Source: JBBTVP01 sp038063175
GTDB lineage: Bacteria; Patescibacteriota; Minisyncoccia; UBA6257; 1-14-0-10-40-38
Length of the DNA stretch: 46,155 bases
Direction of reading: 5' to 3'
NCBI GenBank assembly: GCA_038063175.1
Contig: JBBTVP010000007.1
Location: forward strand, 1 to 46,155
Shown: positions 17,303-26,424 of the stretch, piece by piece
Position numbering within the stretch: the stretch's first letter is position 1
Layout of the letters: every line of letters starts with the position of its first letter
Program-made: the position numbers and the translations under genes
The notes under the pieces: generated by a model
Database searches by the model: none
Told to the model about the DNA's origin: nothing
The model's input: the letters and a program-made list of their open reading frames with translations, nothing else

Positions 17303-17770
17303 GTGAACAAAAACAATTCTGCTCTTTGGGCGGGCGTGTTGCTTTTTGCAATAATCGCAGTGCTTTTTGTGTGGCCGCGACTTACAAATCCAAACCGCAA
17401 AATCATTGGAATATGGAAAGATCTCGGCATGGGGTGTCTGCCGAGCCATCAAAACGCAGCACTCCACATTCACGCGGGACTTCGGCTTTTTGATGCTGAC
17501 AAGACGGAGGTAATTCCGGCGAATATCGGTATTGTGCAGGGGTGTATGGCCGAAGTTCATACTCACGAGTCCGATGGGGTAATCCACATTGAATCCGTGA
17601 AAGCGGGGGAGACATTCACGCTTGGCCAATTCTTTTCTGTCTGGGGCAAAACAATCGCGCGGGAGGGGTTTGGGATAGAAGTTACGCTGAACGGAGAGAA
17701 CGTAGAAAATCCAGAAGCAATTATCCTTAATAATGAGGACGCAATTGAAATCACTTATGCCCGCATCTAA
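17303..17770 (+). CDS. His/Cys-rich membrane-anchored protein
   Basis: 155 residues from a GTG start chosen by the TATAAT box 7 bases upstream. A membrane anchor occupies about residues 8-25. The outer domain has conserved-looking metal ligands: C45, H49, H55xH57, C81, H86xH88 and H95, followed by a beta-rich segment (FSVWGKTI, VTLNGENV). I do not recognise a named family. The arrangement of HxH pairs and cysteines suggests a copper or other metal site on the cell surface. It overlaps the next gene, the pilus ATPase, by up to 38 bases and so heads the type IV pilus transcript; whether it acts with pili is unknown. Confidence 0.75.
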   Translation: MNKNNSALWAGVLLFAIIAVLFVWPRLTNPNRKIIGIWKDLGMGCLPSHQNAALHIHAGLRLFDADKTEVIPANIGIVQGCMAEVHTHESDGVIHIESVKAGETFTLGQFFSVWGKTIAREGFGIEVTLNGENVENPEAIILNNEDAIEITYARI

Positions 17771-19040
17771 CGATAAAAATAAAGCAGTGAAACCGGAAGA
17801 CGCGGAGCGGCACAGCCACAAATCGAGCACCGATGAGATAAAAAGCGAGCTCGCGGGAGCGTCGGCGCAAATTTCAATCATCCGTCTTGTGGATTCTCTC
17901 ATCGCGACTGCGTTCGAAGCGAGGGCGTCCGACATCCACCTTGATCCGGAGGAACATCAGATTCGGGTTCGATTTAGAGTCGACGGCGTACTCCATGACA
18001 ATTTTATTTTTCCAAAAGAGTTACAGTCGGAAATCATCACTCGTATTAAAATTCTTTCCGGGATGAGGACTGATGAACACCAGGCGGCGCAGGATGGAAG
18101 ATTTAAGATGGTAATTGCAGGGCACGAAGGGCTCGATGTCCGTGTTTCGATCGCCCCGACATACTATGGCGAAAACTGTGTGATGCGGCTCCTTGCACAG
18201 CAGGCCGGGGCGCTCTCCCTCGAAAGTCTCGGGTATTCAGCAGGAAATCTCGAGCGTCTGAATCGGGCAATAAAAAAACCATACGGCATGATTCTCGCGA
18301 CGGGTCCCACCGGGTCAGGAAAGACAACATCACTCTACGCGATTTTAAAAAAACTAAACACGAAGGAAGTTTCCATTATCACGGTTGAAGACCCGATTGA
18401 ATATTCAATTGAAGGCATTGATCAGATCCAGGTAAACGCGCGGACCGGACTTACCTTTGCCCAAGGACTCCGTTTTATTCTTAGGCAGGATCCAAACATC
18501 ATCATGGTCGGTGAGATCAGGGATAACGAAACCGCGTCGATTGCGGTGAATGCGGCGATGACCGGCCACCTTGTGCTTTCAACGCTCCACACGAATGATG
18601 CGGCAACCACACTTCCGCGCCTTCTCGACATGGGCGTCGAGCCGTTCCTCATCGCATCGACGATAAATGTTGCAATCGGACAGCGGTTGGTGCGTACGAT
18701 TTGTCCAGACTGCCGGGCTGAACGCGAACTCACCCCTGCGGAACTTCAGAGTTTGAAGGGACTTGTTTCGGAAAAGATTCTCCAGGATAAAAAGGATTTT
18801 TCTGTGGGAGTTGGATGCAAAAAATGCGATATGAGCGGTTTTCGCGGAAGAGTTGGGATTCACGAGGTAATCGAAATGAACGACGAGCTTCGGGAGCTTA
18901 TTATGAAACGGGCTACCTCTGCAGAAATTAAGGTCGCAGCAGTGAAGAACGGCATGGTACCGATGCTCGAAGACGGTATACAAAAAGCAATTCAGGGACT
19001 TACCACGATCGAAGAAGTACTTCGGGTATTTCATGAATAA
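17757..19040 (+). CDS. type IV pilus assembly ATPase (PilB/GspE family)
   Basis: Hexameric ATPase that drives pilin polymerisation from the cytoplasmic side. About 427 residues from ATG 17757 (an upstream ATG at 17733 adds eight). It has the N2 domain (ASDIHLDPEE, RFRVDGVL), Walker A GPTGSGKT, Asp box EDPIEYSIEGIDQIQVN, Walker B RQDPNIIMVGEIRD, the His box STLHTNDA, and a four-Cys zinc site (CPDC, CKKC). It lacks the long N-terminal MshEN region of classical PilB, as is common in small genomes. The tetracysteine site favours PilB over PilT, which lacks it. The start overlaps the preceding gene. Confidence 0.93.
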   Translation: MPASNDKNKAVKPEDAERHSHKSSTDEIKSELAGASAQISIIRLVDSLIATAFEARASDIHLDPEEHQIRVRFRVDGVLHDNFIFPKELQSEIITRIKILSGMRTDEHQAAQDGRFKMVIAGHEGLDVRVSIAPTYYGENCVMRLLAQQAGALSLESLGYSAGNLERLNRAIKKPYGMILATGPTGSGKTTSLYAILKKLNTKEVSIITVEDPIEYSIEGIDQIQVNARTGLTFAQGLRFILRQDPNIIMVGEIRDNETASIAVNAAMTGHLVLSTLHTNDAATTLPRLLDMGVEPFLIASTINVAIGQRLVRTICPDCRAERELTPAELQSLKGLVSEKILQDKKDFSVGVGCKKCDMSGFRGRVGIHEVIEMNDELRELIMKRATSAEIKVAAVKNGMVPMLEDGIQKAIQGLTTIEEVLRVFHE

Positions 19041-19102
19041 TATGCGCAAAATTACAATCATCAATTCACAATGATTGTTTATCGTTCATTGTTTATTGTC
19101 AT

Positions 19103-20158
19103 ATGAATTTATTCCTCCACGTATCGCTACAAGAAAAAATCCTTTTCACGAAGAACATGGCGCTTGCCCTGAAGTCGGGAATTTCGCTCGTGAATAGTCT
19201 GAAAATGGTGCAAAAACAGGCAAAATCAAAAACGTTCAAACGGATTCTTACGAGTCTTATGGACGATGCGAACAAAGGAGTGTTCCTTTCGGCGGGACTT
19301 GCAAAGTTTCATTTCGTGTTCGGGGAGTTATTCGTAAACATCATTCGGGTCGCGGAAACATCAGGCACGCTTCCCGAAAACCTTCTCTATCTTGGTGATG
19401 AACTCGGGAAGCGGGATGCGCTCCGTAAAAAAGTGAGAAGTGCGCTTATATATCCGGTCATCATCCTCATTGCAACTATCGCGATCGGTGCGCTCATGAT
19501 TCTTTTCGTGTTTCCAAAGATTCTCCCGTTGTTTCAGGGCGCGAAAGTTGAATTGCCTCTTACCACCCGGATACTTATCAGCGTGTCAGGGATTATCAGT
19601 AACTACGGCATTTTTATACTCATCGGAATTATATTATTTATAATCGGATTTCGACTCTTGCTCCGGCTTCCGCCGTTCAAAGCGATCTATGACCGGATGT
19701 TGAGCTATGCTCCTCTCTTCGGTCGGGCGATTATAAATTACAACATGGCGAATTTCACACGCACATTCGCCCTTCTTTTGCGGAGTGGCGTTCGCATCAC
19801 CGAGGCGCTTGATATCACGAGCGCGACGGTGACAAACCTTGTGTACCAGCGACACCTGCGCGCGGTAGCCGATGGAGTGCGGAAAGGGGAGTTTTTATCA
19901 AAATACCTTTACGGCTATCCGCACGATTTTCCTATCATTCTCACGAATATGATCGAAGTCGGCGAGAATACGGGGAATCTCAATGAAAATTTGAATTACT
20001 TATCCGAATACTATGAAAATGAAGTCGACGATTTTACAAAAAATCTCTCCTCAATCCTCGAGCCGATTTTACTGATCGTAATGGGTGGCATGGTTGCGTT
20101 TATCGCGCTTTCGTTTATTACCCCCATTTATCAAATTACCAGAAGTATCAATCGGTAA
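19103..20158 (+). CDS. type IV pilus inner-membrane platform (PilC/GspF family)
   Basis: 351 residues with two GspF domains: KNMALALKSGISLVNSLKM near residue 17 and the second copy FTRTFALLLRSGVRITEALDI near 219. Each is followed by a membrane helix region (about 115-140, 165-185 and 325-345). GEETG-type signatures are present as RVAETSGTLPENL and IEVGENTGNLNENL. The protein links the assembly ATPase to the growing pilus. It starts 62 bases after the ATPase and overlaps the next gene by one base (TAATG). Confidence 0.93.
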   Translation: MNLFLHVSLQEKILFTKNMALALKSGISLVNSLKMVQKQAKSKTFKRILTSLMDDANKGVFLSAGLAKFHFVFGELFVNIIRVAETSGTLPENLLYLGDELGKRDALRKKVRSALIYPVIILIATIAIGALMILFVFPKILPLFQGAKVELPLTTRILISVSGIISNYGIFILIGIILFIIGFRLLLRLPPFKAIYDRMLSYAPLFGRAIINYNMANFTRTFALLLRSGVRITEALDITSATVTNLVYQRHLRAVADGVRKGEFLSKYLYGYPHDFPIILTNMIEVGENTGNLNENLNYLSEYYENEVDDFTKNLSSILEPILLIVMGGMVAFIALSFITPIYQITRSINR

Positions 20159-21981
20159 TGGAACAGCTGCGAAGCCATCGGCATGCCATCCAAAGACGCA
20201 ACGGATTCACGTTAATCGAAACGTTGATCGCGGTTGCGATTATGACGGTAGTCGCATTCAGCGTGTACCGCGCGCTCGCGGTGCTTTTGGAGATTTTAGA
20301 AACATCAGAGGTTCGAGTTGCCGCCGCGGCGCTCGCGAATGAAAAACTGGAATATATTCGAAATATGACATATCCGGATATCGGCATCGTTGGCGGTGCG
20401 CCTTCCGGATACGTAGAGCCGATTGATCTAAAAAAACGGCGCGGCATTGATTTTACCATTTCCACGATCATAAGAAACATTGATGATCCGTTTGATGGAG
20501 TGATCGGAGGGAACCCAAACGATCTTTCACCTGCAGATTATAAATTGATTGAAATTACCGTTCAGTGCAGCTCGCCATGCTCCGATCCGCAGCCATTTGT
20601 GTTTACCGGGCGGGCGGCTCCACGCACACTCGAAAATGCGAGCACGAACGGATCGCTTTTCGTGCAGGTGATCGACGCGAGCGGACAGCCCGTTTCTGGC
20701 GCAACCGTGCAGGTGGTGAATACCGCCGTAACTCCTCAAGTGAATATTAACGATATTACGGATGTGAATGGCTTTTTGAAAATTATCGATGTTCCACCAT
20801 CGGTTCAGATGTATCACGTCGCCGTGACAAAAAATGGATACTCTTCAGATCAAACCTACGCGATCACCCCGCAAAATCCAAATCCAATAAAACCAGATGC
20901 AACCGTGGCGCTCCAGACGGTAACCCAGGTAACGCTTTCAACTGACAGAGTAAGCACATTGAATTTTTCAAGCGTAAATGAAGCGTGCACGCCTATACCA
21001 AATATCGATTTTTCGCTTGCCGGCGCAAAGCTCATTGGAACCGCCCCAAACGTCCTGAAATACAATCAAAACTTTGCGACTGACGGATCTGGCCTTCGAA
21101 CGGTTTCGGGTCTCGAATGGGATAATTATACGTTGACCGTGCCGGTCGGCGCATACGCACTCCGCGGAGCAATACCATTATCTCCAATTGCGGTGTCTCC
21201 GAACTCTACCCAGAGTGTAAAAATAGTAGCGACACCCCAAGTTCCCCAGTCGCTTCTTGTGACGGTCCGAGATTCCGCCTCGCTTCTGCCACTGTCGAAC
21301 GCCTCCGTGCGGTTGACCGGTGCAAGCTATGATACCACCCTTGTAACCGGAAGGGGATTTCTTCGCCAAACCGACTGGTCTGGCGGTGCAGGGCAAGACA
21401 TCTATCAGAACCAAACCAAATATTTTGATCAAGATGGGAATATCGACACGGCGAATCCCGCAGGAGATTTAAAACTGCTCGAGACTGCAACTTCAACCTA
21501 TGCAAATTCTGGGGTGCTCACCTCATCGACATTCGACACTGGTTCCCCAAGCACCTTTTACGCGTTCACTTTTAATCCTGGTGCACAACCCCCTCAAACT
21601 GGACAGGATTCAGTAAAATTCCAATTCGCAACTGCCACTACCACGAGCCCTACGACATGGAATTACCTTGGTCCTGACGGCACATCGGGAACATACTACA
21701 CGGTGAGCGTAACGGACATCAATGCGGTACATACTGGAGATCAGTATTTTCGTTACCGCGTGTTTCTTGGAACGCCAAATCAGAACTATTCCCCAACGCT
21801 TTCCGACATTGCGGTAACATTCGCTTCGAGTTGCGTGCCACCCGGCCAAGTGCTTTTTACGGGGCTTCCGAACGACACCTACACCATCGAAATCCAGCGA
21901 ACCAGCTACCAAACGCTCAATGATATCACGACGGTAAACCAGGCATGGCAAGAATTTCCCGCATCGCTATTCGTGCAATAA
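20158..21981 (+). CDS. prepilin-like protein with long adhesin-type region
   Basis: 607 residues. Residues about 15-45 are a class III/type IV prepilin signal: RNGFTLIETLIAVAIMT, with the cleavage Gly, Phe+1 and Glu+5, followed by the hydrophobic helix. Unlike ordinary minor pilins (about 150-200 residues), a long exported region follows: segments near 160-240 and 360-400 look like carboxypeptidase-regulatory-like or Cna-B beta-sandwich repeats (VIDASGQPVSGATVQV, VRDSASLLPLSNASVRL), and a further beta-rich domain occupies about 430-560. It is likely a pilus-tip or surface adhesin assembled with the pilus machine. The one-base overlap with pilC implies coupled translation. Confidence 0.85.
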   Translation: MEQLRSHRHAIQRRNGFTLIETLIAVAIMTVVAFSVYRALAVLLEILETSEVRVAAAALANEKLEYIRNMTYPDIGIVGGAPSGYVEPIDLKKRRGIDFTISTIIRNIDDPFDGVIGGNPNDLSPADYKLIEITVQCSSPCSDPQPFVFTGRAAPRTLENASTNGSLFVQVIDASGQPVSGATVQVVNTAVTPQVNINDITDVNGFLKIIDVPPSVQMYHVAVTKNGYSSDQTYAITPQNPNPIKPDATVALQTVTQVTLSTDRVSTLNFSSVNEACTPIPNIDFSLAGAKLIGTAPNVLKYNQNFATDGSGLRTVSGLEWDNYTLTVPVGAYALRGAIPLSPIAVSPNSTQSVKIVATPQVPQSLLVTVRDSASLLPLSNASVRLTGASYDTTLVTGRGFLRQTDWSGGAGQDIYQNQTKYFDQDGNIDTANPAGDLKLLETATSTYANSGVLTSSTFDTGSPSTFYAFTFNPGAQPPQTGQDSVKFQFATATTTSPTTWNYLGPDGTSGTYYTVSVTDINAVHTGDQYFRYRVFLGTPNQNYSPTLSDIAVTFASSCVPPGQVLFTGLPNDTYTIEIQRTSYQTLNDITTVNQAWQEFPASLFVQ

Positions 21982-21983
21982 AT

Positions 21984-22595
21984 ATGACGCACCAAGAAAA
22001 AAACTCCGGCTTCACACTCCTCGAATTTCTTATCGCGTTCGCTATTTTTATCATCATTGTGGGAACCGTCATAATCTTTATGCGGGATTTTATAACTCTT
22101 GGTACCCTGTTTGAATCGACAGTTCTTGTCGAGCGTGAACTTGAGGCCGCGGCAAAAGGCGCAGTTTCAGAAATTCGGGAAGCGACACAGTCGAGTGTGG
22201 GAGGATATGCGATTGAAATTGCGTTGCCGAATTCTCTTGCGTTTTATTCAAACATTGATGGCGATCCACTCCTTGAACGCATTCACTACTTTTTAGACGG
22301 GACTGATCTTAAAAAGAGCGTGGTGAAACCCGCCGGGCAACCGCTTACGTATAGCACCACTACCGCGCAGGAAACGCTGCGGACGCTTTTACGAAACATC
22401 GATGTGGGCACCACAACACCGCTTTTTCTCTACCGAGGTGAATTTGCTACGAGTACGCCGACCACAGGCACGTTATTTCTTGAAGATATACGCCTGGTGA
22501 TACTTCGCTTCACGGTAGATGCCGATCCGCAACGCCCTCCGCCATCTGTGAATATCTTCAATGTGGTGAATCTGCGGAACTTGAAGAACTATTAG
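21984..22595 (+). CDS. minor pilin-like protein
   Basis: 203 residues from ATG 21984, two bases after the preceding stop; an earlier ATG at 21945 would overlap the upstream gene. Prepilin signal: KNSGFTLLEFLIAFAIFIII with the processing Gly, Phe+1 and Glu+5. The helix then continues into a beta-rich globular head (about 60-200). It is probably a minor pilin of the PilW/GspJ type, part of the priming complex at the tip. It lies in tandem with the large prepilin and the PilX-like protein. Confidence 0.85.
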   Translation: MTHQEKNSGFTLLEFLIAFAIFIIIVGTVIIFMRDFITLGTLFESTVLVERELEAAAKGAVSEIREATQSSVGGYAIEIALPNSLAFYSNIDGDPLLERIHYFLDGTDLKKSVVKPAGQPLTYSTTTAQETLRTLLRNIDVGTTTPLFLYRGEFATSTPTTGTLFLEDIRLVILRFTVDADPQRPPPSVNIFNVVNLRNLKNY

Positions 22596-22596
22596 T

Positions 22597-24045
22597 ATGC
22601 AACCCATGGCTGAACGAGGACAAATGCTCATTCAAGTACTCCTTGTGACCACGCTTGCGATTGTGGTTATTGTGGTGCTAATGAACGCGGCACTCTTTCA
22701 TCTGAACGAGGTGACGCTCTCGGTGGAACAGGAACAGGCATTTGAAATTGCAGAAGCGGGAATTGAATATTATCGATGGCACCTCGCGCACGCCCCGCTC
22801 GATTTTACCAATGGAACCGGGCAGCCCGGACCATATGCTGTAGATTATTATGATCGAAACGGGATATTAATCGGCAGATTTGAACTCACTATTACTACTC
22901 CTCCTATTGGTACGACGGTAGTGACGGTTCGGTCAAAAGGGATACTCAATTCGGACATACGAGCAGTGAGGACTATCGAAGTCAGGTTCGCCATAGAATC
23001 GATCGCAAAATTTGCGGTGGTTGCAAACGACGACATGAATTTTGGTCCTGGCACTGAAACGTTCGGTATTATTCACTCAAATGGAGGTATTCGCTTTGAC
23101 GGGATCGCGCATAATCTTGTTTCAAGCGCTAAAACTCAATACAACGATCCAGACCACTCCGGGCAGGATGATTTTGGCGTGCACACCCACGTAGACCCCG
23201 CCGATCCCTTGCCGCCGAGTCCCGTGCCGAATCGTCCCGACGTATTCCAGGCAGGACGGCTATTTCCGGTGCCGGCAGTTGATTTCGATGGGATCACGGC
23301 GGATCTCGCCCAGATGAAATCAGGAGCGCAGGCAAACGGGCTTTATCTTTCTGATTCGGGAGCGGAAGGATACGAAATAATACTGAATTCCGATGATACG
23401 GTAACCGTGGCCCGCGTTACTTCATTGAAACCAAAACCAAACGGATGTTCGAATTTGATTGCTGATCCAGACTGGGAGATATGGAGCGTTGAGGCGACTA
23501 CCACGATTGGAACATATCCAATGCCCGCAAACGGACTTGCATTCTTTGAAGATAATATTTGGGTAACGGGGAAAATCGACACCGCGCGGATCACCATCGC
23601 TTCGGCAAGATTTCCAGACAATCCGGGGCAACGAACAAATATTACCGTCAACAGTGATCTACGCTACACGAATTACGATGGGAGCGATGTGATTGGTCTG
23701 ATCGCACAAAATGATTTTAACGTTGGCCTCTACAGCGAAGACGACCTTCGCATTGATGCGGCGATTATCGCAAAGAATGGGCGGGTCGGCAGGTTCTACT
23801 ACCGGGCTCCGTCGGGACCGCAAACGTATTGCGAATCGGAATCAGTCCGGAGTACGATCACGCTCTATGGCATGATTGCAACGAACGAACGGTACGGCTT
23901 TAGTTGGACCTGCAGTGGGGTATTTTGCTCGGGTTACGCGGTACGAAATATCATTTATGACGCAAATTTGCTCTACGGACCGCCACCAAGTTTTCCACTC
24001 ACCGCGGATCAATACGAACCGATTTCCTGGGAAGAGATACGGTAG
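22597..24045 (+). CDS. PilX-like pilus assembly/surface protein
   Basis: 482 residues, one base after the preceding stop. The N-terminus MAERGQMLIQVLLVTTLAIV is a hydrophobic helix with the GQ/ML pattern of PilX N-terminal (GspK-like) proteins: no Glu+5 but a similar helix, continued by a polar stretch EQEQAFEIAEAGIEYYRW that is a strong family mark. A long beta-rich body follows (about 130-480), with segments such as VVANDDMNFG and GLIAQNDFNVG that resemble polymer-forming, beta-helical cell-surface domains. It completes the pilus operon, and its stop codon directly abuts the stop of the convergent surface-protein gene. Confidence 0.8.
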   Translation: MQPMAERGQMLIQVLLVTTLAIVVIVVLMNAALFHLNEVTLSVEQEQAFEIAEAGIEYYRWHLAHAPLDFTNGTGQPGPYAVDYYDRNGILIGRFELTITTPPIGTTVVTVRSKGILNSDIRAVRTIEVRFAIESIAKFAVVANDDMNFGPGTETFGIIHSNGGIRFDGIAHNLVSSAKTQYNDPDHSGQDDFGVHTHVDPADPLPPSPVPNRPDVFQAGRLFPVPAVDFDGITADLAQMKSGAQANGLYLSDSGAEGYEIILNSDDTVTVARVTSLKPKPNGCSNLIADPDWEIWSVEATTTIGTYPMPANGLAFFEDNIWVTGKIDTARITIASARFPDNPGQRTNITVNSDLRYTNYDGSDVIGLIAQNDFNVGLYSEDDLRIDAAIIAKNGRVGRFYYRAPSGPQTYCESESVRSTITLYGMIATNERYGFSWTCSGVFCSGYAVRNIIYDANLLYGPPPSFPLTADQYEPISWEEIR

Positions 24046-25560
24046 TTATTTTGAGGAATCGCTAATCTTATCGAAGATGCTTTTGCTTCGCTCGGTAAGA
24101 GGAGCAGGGCGGCGCTTCATGCGGATTGCGTGAATAATAAAAGAGAGAATGCCGATGCCAAGCGCTATAATAAGCGCGACGAAAGCGAGTTTTTTACCTG
24201 AAAAAAAGGTTACCTGATTGGCTGCGCCAAACGTAAACGGTAATGGTTCACCGAATTGTTCTAATACTCCATTTCGGTCAATAAAAACCGTGATGAGATA
24301 TTTTCCCGGGCCAAGATTCGAAATCACAAGCTTCCGGCTTTCTGCGGTGGTGGTAAGTTCTTCAATTAATTCATTTTGTTCATTTCTAATCTGAATCTTA
24401 TATCCGGTGATTCCAATCGTATCCGGCGGCGGATTCCATGTGATGGTGATGGTTGTGAATGATATATCGAGAGAAATGGGGGATGGAGTACCACCACTCT
24501 GCGGTGGAGGAACGGGCGGCTCAATTCCACTACCGGTATTTCCGCTAAAGGGCGGCGGATTAACCGGAGGAGGCGGAATGTTTGTCCCTGGTGGAGGCGG
24601 CGTATTTCCTGGCGGGGGAGGACCTGGTGGTGCGATTGGGGGCGGAGGCGGCGGGTTTCCTGGCGGCGCCGGTGGAGGAGGCGTTCCGGCATCAGGCGGA
24701 GGGGTGCCTCCTCCTGGTGGCGGAGGTGGAATAGAATTTCCCGGGGTCGTAAATGCATGAGAAAGCGATGCGATGTTTCCCCATTCATCTTTAGCAAAAA
24801 GAGTGGATTGGTAGGAGGTATTTTCCAGCACAGAGGCGGTAAATGCGCACGGATCACTTGTGGTGAAACAGGTACGGAATGTTCCGGTGTACGCGCCGCT
24901 TACGGGTGACCCTCCGGATGGAAAAAGATCGACACGATAGTCCACTGGTTCATTCGCGTGGAAAGAAAATTCAACACTTTGTGGGCTAAGGACCGTGGTA
25001 GATGCATTTGAAATTTGCGGGGGGACACTTTCGGTTGATTCAGATAGCGCAAATTTGAACGCAAAGTTTTGAGGGGCCGATCCGAGGAGTGCAGTCTCTA
25101 CGCTGTAGTAGGCGTTCGACTGTGCATTGTGCGCCAAGATTTGAAATTGGTCAGCGTAGTAAAGAGAAAAGTTTGGGAGCGATGTGGTGACACGCATCTT
25201 ATAGAGTTTTGTGGATGATACGGGGATAGGGGAGGCAAAATCCACGTGGAGCTTCGTTCCGCTGTAAACAGGCGGAGTTCCCGGAACGGTGACGGTTCGT
25301 GAGGAGAGGAGTACATTCTGATCATCGCGGAGAGAAAAAGTGGCGCTTCCGGCAGCACCGGTATTTGCGAACCACACATCAAACCCATCAAGAAAATCGT
25401 TCGGGGCAAAAAATGGTTGTGAGGGAGTTTGAAAAAGCGCGGTGTGAAGCGATTTTTCAGTATCAGGCGCGAATTCAAAATAGGTAGTTCCGTGCGCAAA
25501 CACCGTCCAAGTGGTGGTGATGAAAAGCACAAAAATGAGTAAGCTTAAAATGCGTTTCAT
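24046..25560 (-). CDS. Pro-rich surface protein with C-terminal anchor
   Basis: 504 residues. A signal peptide occupies 1-22 (hydrophobic core ending in VFA). Two beta-rich regions (about 25-165 and 175-270) precede a Pro/Gly-rich linker (about 275-365) made of PPPPG-type repeats. A fibronectin type III-like domain follows (about 365-450: ITITWNPPPDTIGITGYKIQI, then SNLGPGKYLI), then a membrane helix near 465-485 and a basic tail (RMKRRP). It is probably cell-surface, tethered at its C-terminus. It starts 3 bases after fmt and so may be read from the def-fmt transcript; its stop codon is flush with the pilus operon's last stop. Confidence 0.82.
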   Translation of the reverse strand: MKRILSLLIFVLFITTTWTVFAHGTTYFEFAPDTEKSLHTALFQTPSQPFFAPNDFLDGFDVWFANTGAAGSATFSLRDDQNVLLSSRTVTVPGTPPVYSGTKLHVDFASPIPVSSTKLYKMRVTTSLPNFSLYYADQFQILAHNAQSNAYYSVETALLGSAPQNFAFKFALSESTESVPPQISNASTTVLSPQSVEFSFHANEPVDYRVDLFPSGGSPVSGAYTGTFRTCFTTSDPCAFTASVLENTSYQSTLFAKDEWGNIASLSHAFTTPGNSIPPPPPGGGTPPPDAGTPPPPAPPGNPPPPPPIAPPGPPPPGNTPPPPGTNIPPPPVNPPPFSGNTGSGIEPPVPPPQSGGTPSPISLDISFTTITITWNPPPDTIGITGYKIQIRNEQNELIEELTTTAESRKLVISNLGPGKYLITVFIDRNGVLEQFGEPLPFTFGAANQVTFFSGKKLAFVALIIALGIGILSFIIHAIRMKRRPAPLTERSKSIFDKISDSSK

Positions 25561-25563
25561 GCC

Positions 25564-26424
25564 CTAATTATACGGCAAGTTAGTCCATTCAACCTCTTTT
25601 GGTTTCTCTCCTGCAAGCTGGACTTTGGTAAGGACTAGGCGGTTTCCTAATATAATCCCATCGAGAAGTTTTAGTCTTTTCCTAGACAGTTCAGTGTATA
25701 CCCCTGGCTCAACGCCCAGGGCACGTATTTTTTGGATGAGGATTTGAGGAAGGTCATCTTTACCAGAGAGAGCATCGCGAAGTATATCTGCGGGGATATA
25801 ACCATCTTCGGTTTTGAATTTTTTCGTGAAAGTTGCGGAATCGTGATCCTGCTCATGCGGATGAATTTCTCCTTTCAAAAATTTCGGCAGGGCATCGACT
25901 AATAGTTTTCCTCCAATTTCGGCTAATTTTCTTTCGAGCGTGTTATACGTATCGTCAGTGGCTAGTGGTAAACGGCTCGTAGCTAGTATTGGCCCGTGAT
26001 CCACTTTTTCATCCATAAGATAGAGAGTGACACCTGTCTCTGTTTCACCCCCTAGAATTGCGCTCTGGATGGGGGTAGCGCCGCGATACTTCGGGAGAAG
26101 CGAAGGATGGACTCCGATAATGCCAAGACGCGGTGCTTCCACGATTTCTTTCGGGAGTATTTTTGAGTATGCGGCAACGACCGCGAAATCAACTTCGCCA
26201 ATTTCCAGTTTCCAATTCCCAATTTCCAACTGTTCCGGTTGCCAGACGGGGATGTTATGGGTCTCAGCAATAACTTTTGCAGGAGGCGAGGTAATAACCT
26301 TTTTACGACCCACTGGTCGGTCAGGGTTTGTGACGACAACTGACGGAGGAAGACCGGCGCGCACGAGCGCCTGGAGTATAGTTGCCGCAAATTCCGGGCT
26401 TCCGAAGAATACGTAGCGGATCAT
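25564..26424 (-). CDS. fmt: methionyl-tRNA formyltransferase
   Basis: Adds formyl from 10-formyl-THF to initiator Met-tRNA. 286 residues, somewhat short. The N-terminus FFGSPEFAATIL and the catalytic segment GIIGVHPSLLPKYRGATPIQ are diagnostic; H106 and D142 (VDHG) match the catalytic His and Asp of E. coli Fmt, but the Asn of the usual INVH motif is Gly here (G104). Residues about 65-76 are LEIGNWKLEIGE, encoded by a tandem heptanucleotide repeat. The start codon overlaps the def stop (ATGA), so the two initiator-Met genes are coupled. The C-terminal domain is reduced. Confidence 0.93.
   Translation of the reverse strand: MIRYVFFGSPEFAATILQALVRAGLPPSVVVTNPDRPVGRKKVITSPPAKVIAETHNIPVWQPEQLEIGNWKLEIGEVDFAVVAAYSKILPKEIVEAPRLGIIGVHPSLLPKYRGATPIQSAILGGETETGVTLYLMDEKVDHGPILATSRLPLATDDTYNTLERKLAEIGGKLLVDALPKFLKGEIHPHEQDHDSATFTKKFKTEDGYIPADILRDALSGKDDLPQILIQKIRALGVEPGVYTELSRKRLKLLDGIILGNRLVLTKVQLAGEKPKEVEWTNLPYN
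26199..26229. repeat. tandem heptanucleotide repeat inside fmt
   Basis: Four consecutive 7-base units, CAATTTC, CAGTTTC, CAATTCC, CAATTTC, then a partial CAA. Because 7 is not a multiple of 3, the repeat reads through as a 7-residue period (LEIGNWK) in fmt. It lies in a loop that is variable in the family, so insertion is tolerated. Confidence 0.75.

Noticed and set aside
17279..17935. 218-codon minus-strand frame over the His/Cys protein
   Set aside because: Antisense to a gene with promoter, anchor and metal motifs; no domain of its own.
24366..24857. Gly-rich and Arg/His-rich frames opposite the Pro-rich linker
   Set aside because: They arise from reading the PPPPG-coding repeat on the other strand or frame; composition bias explains them.
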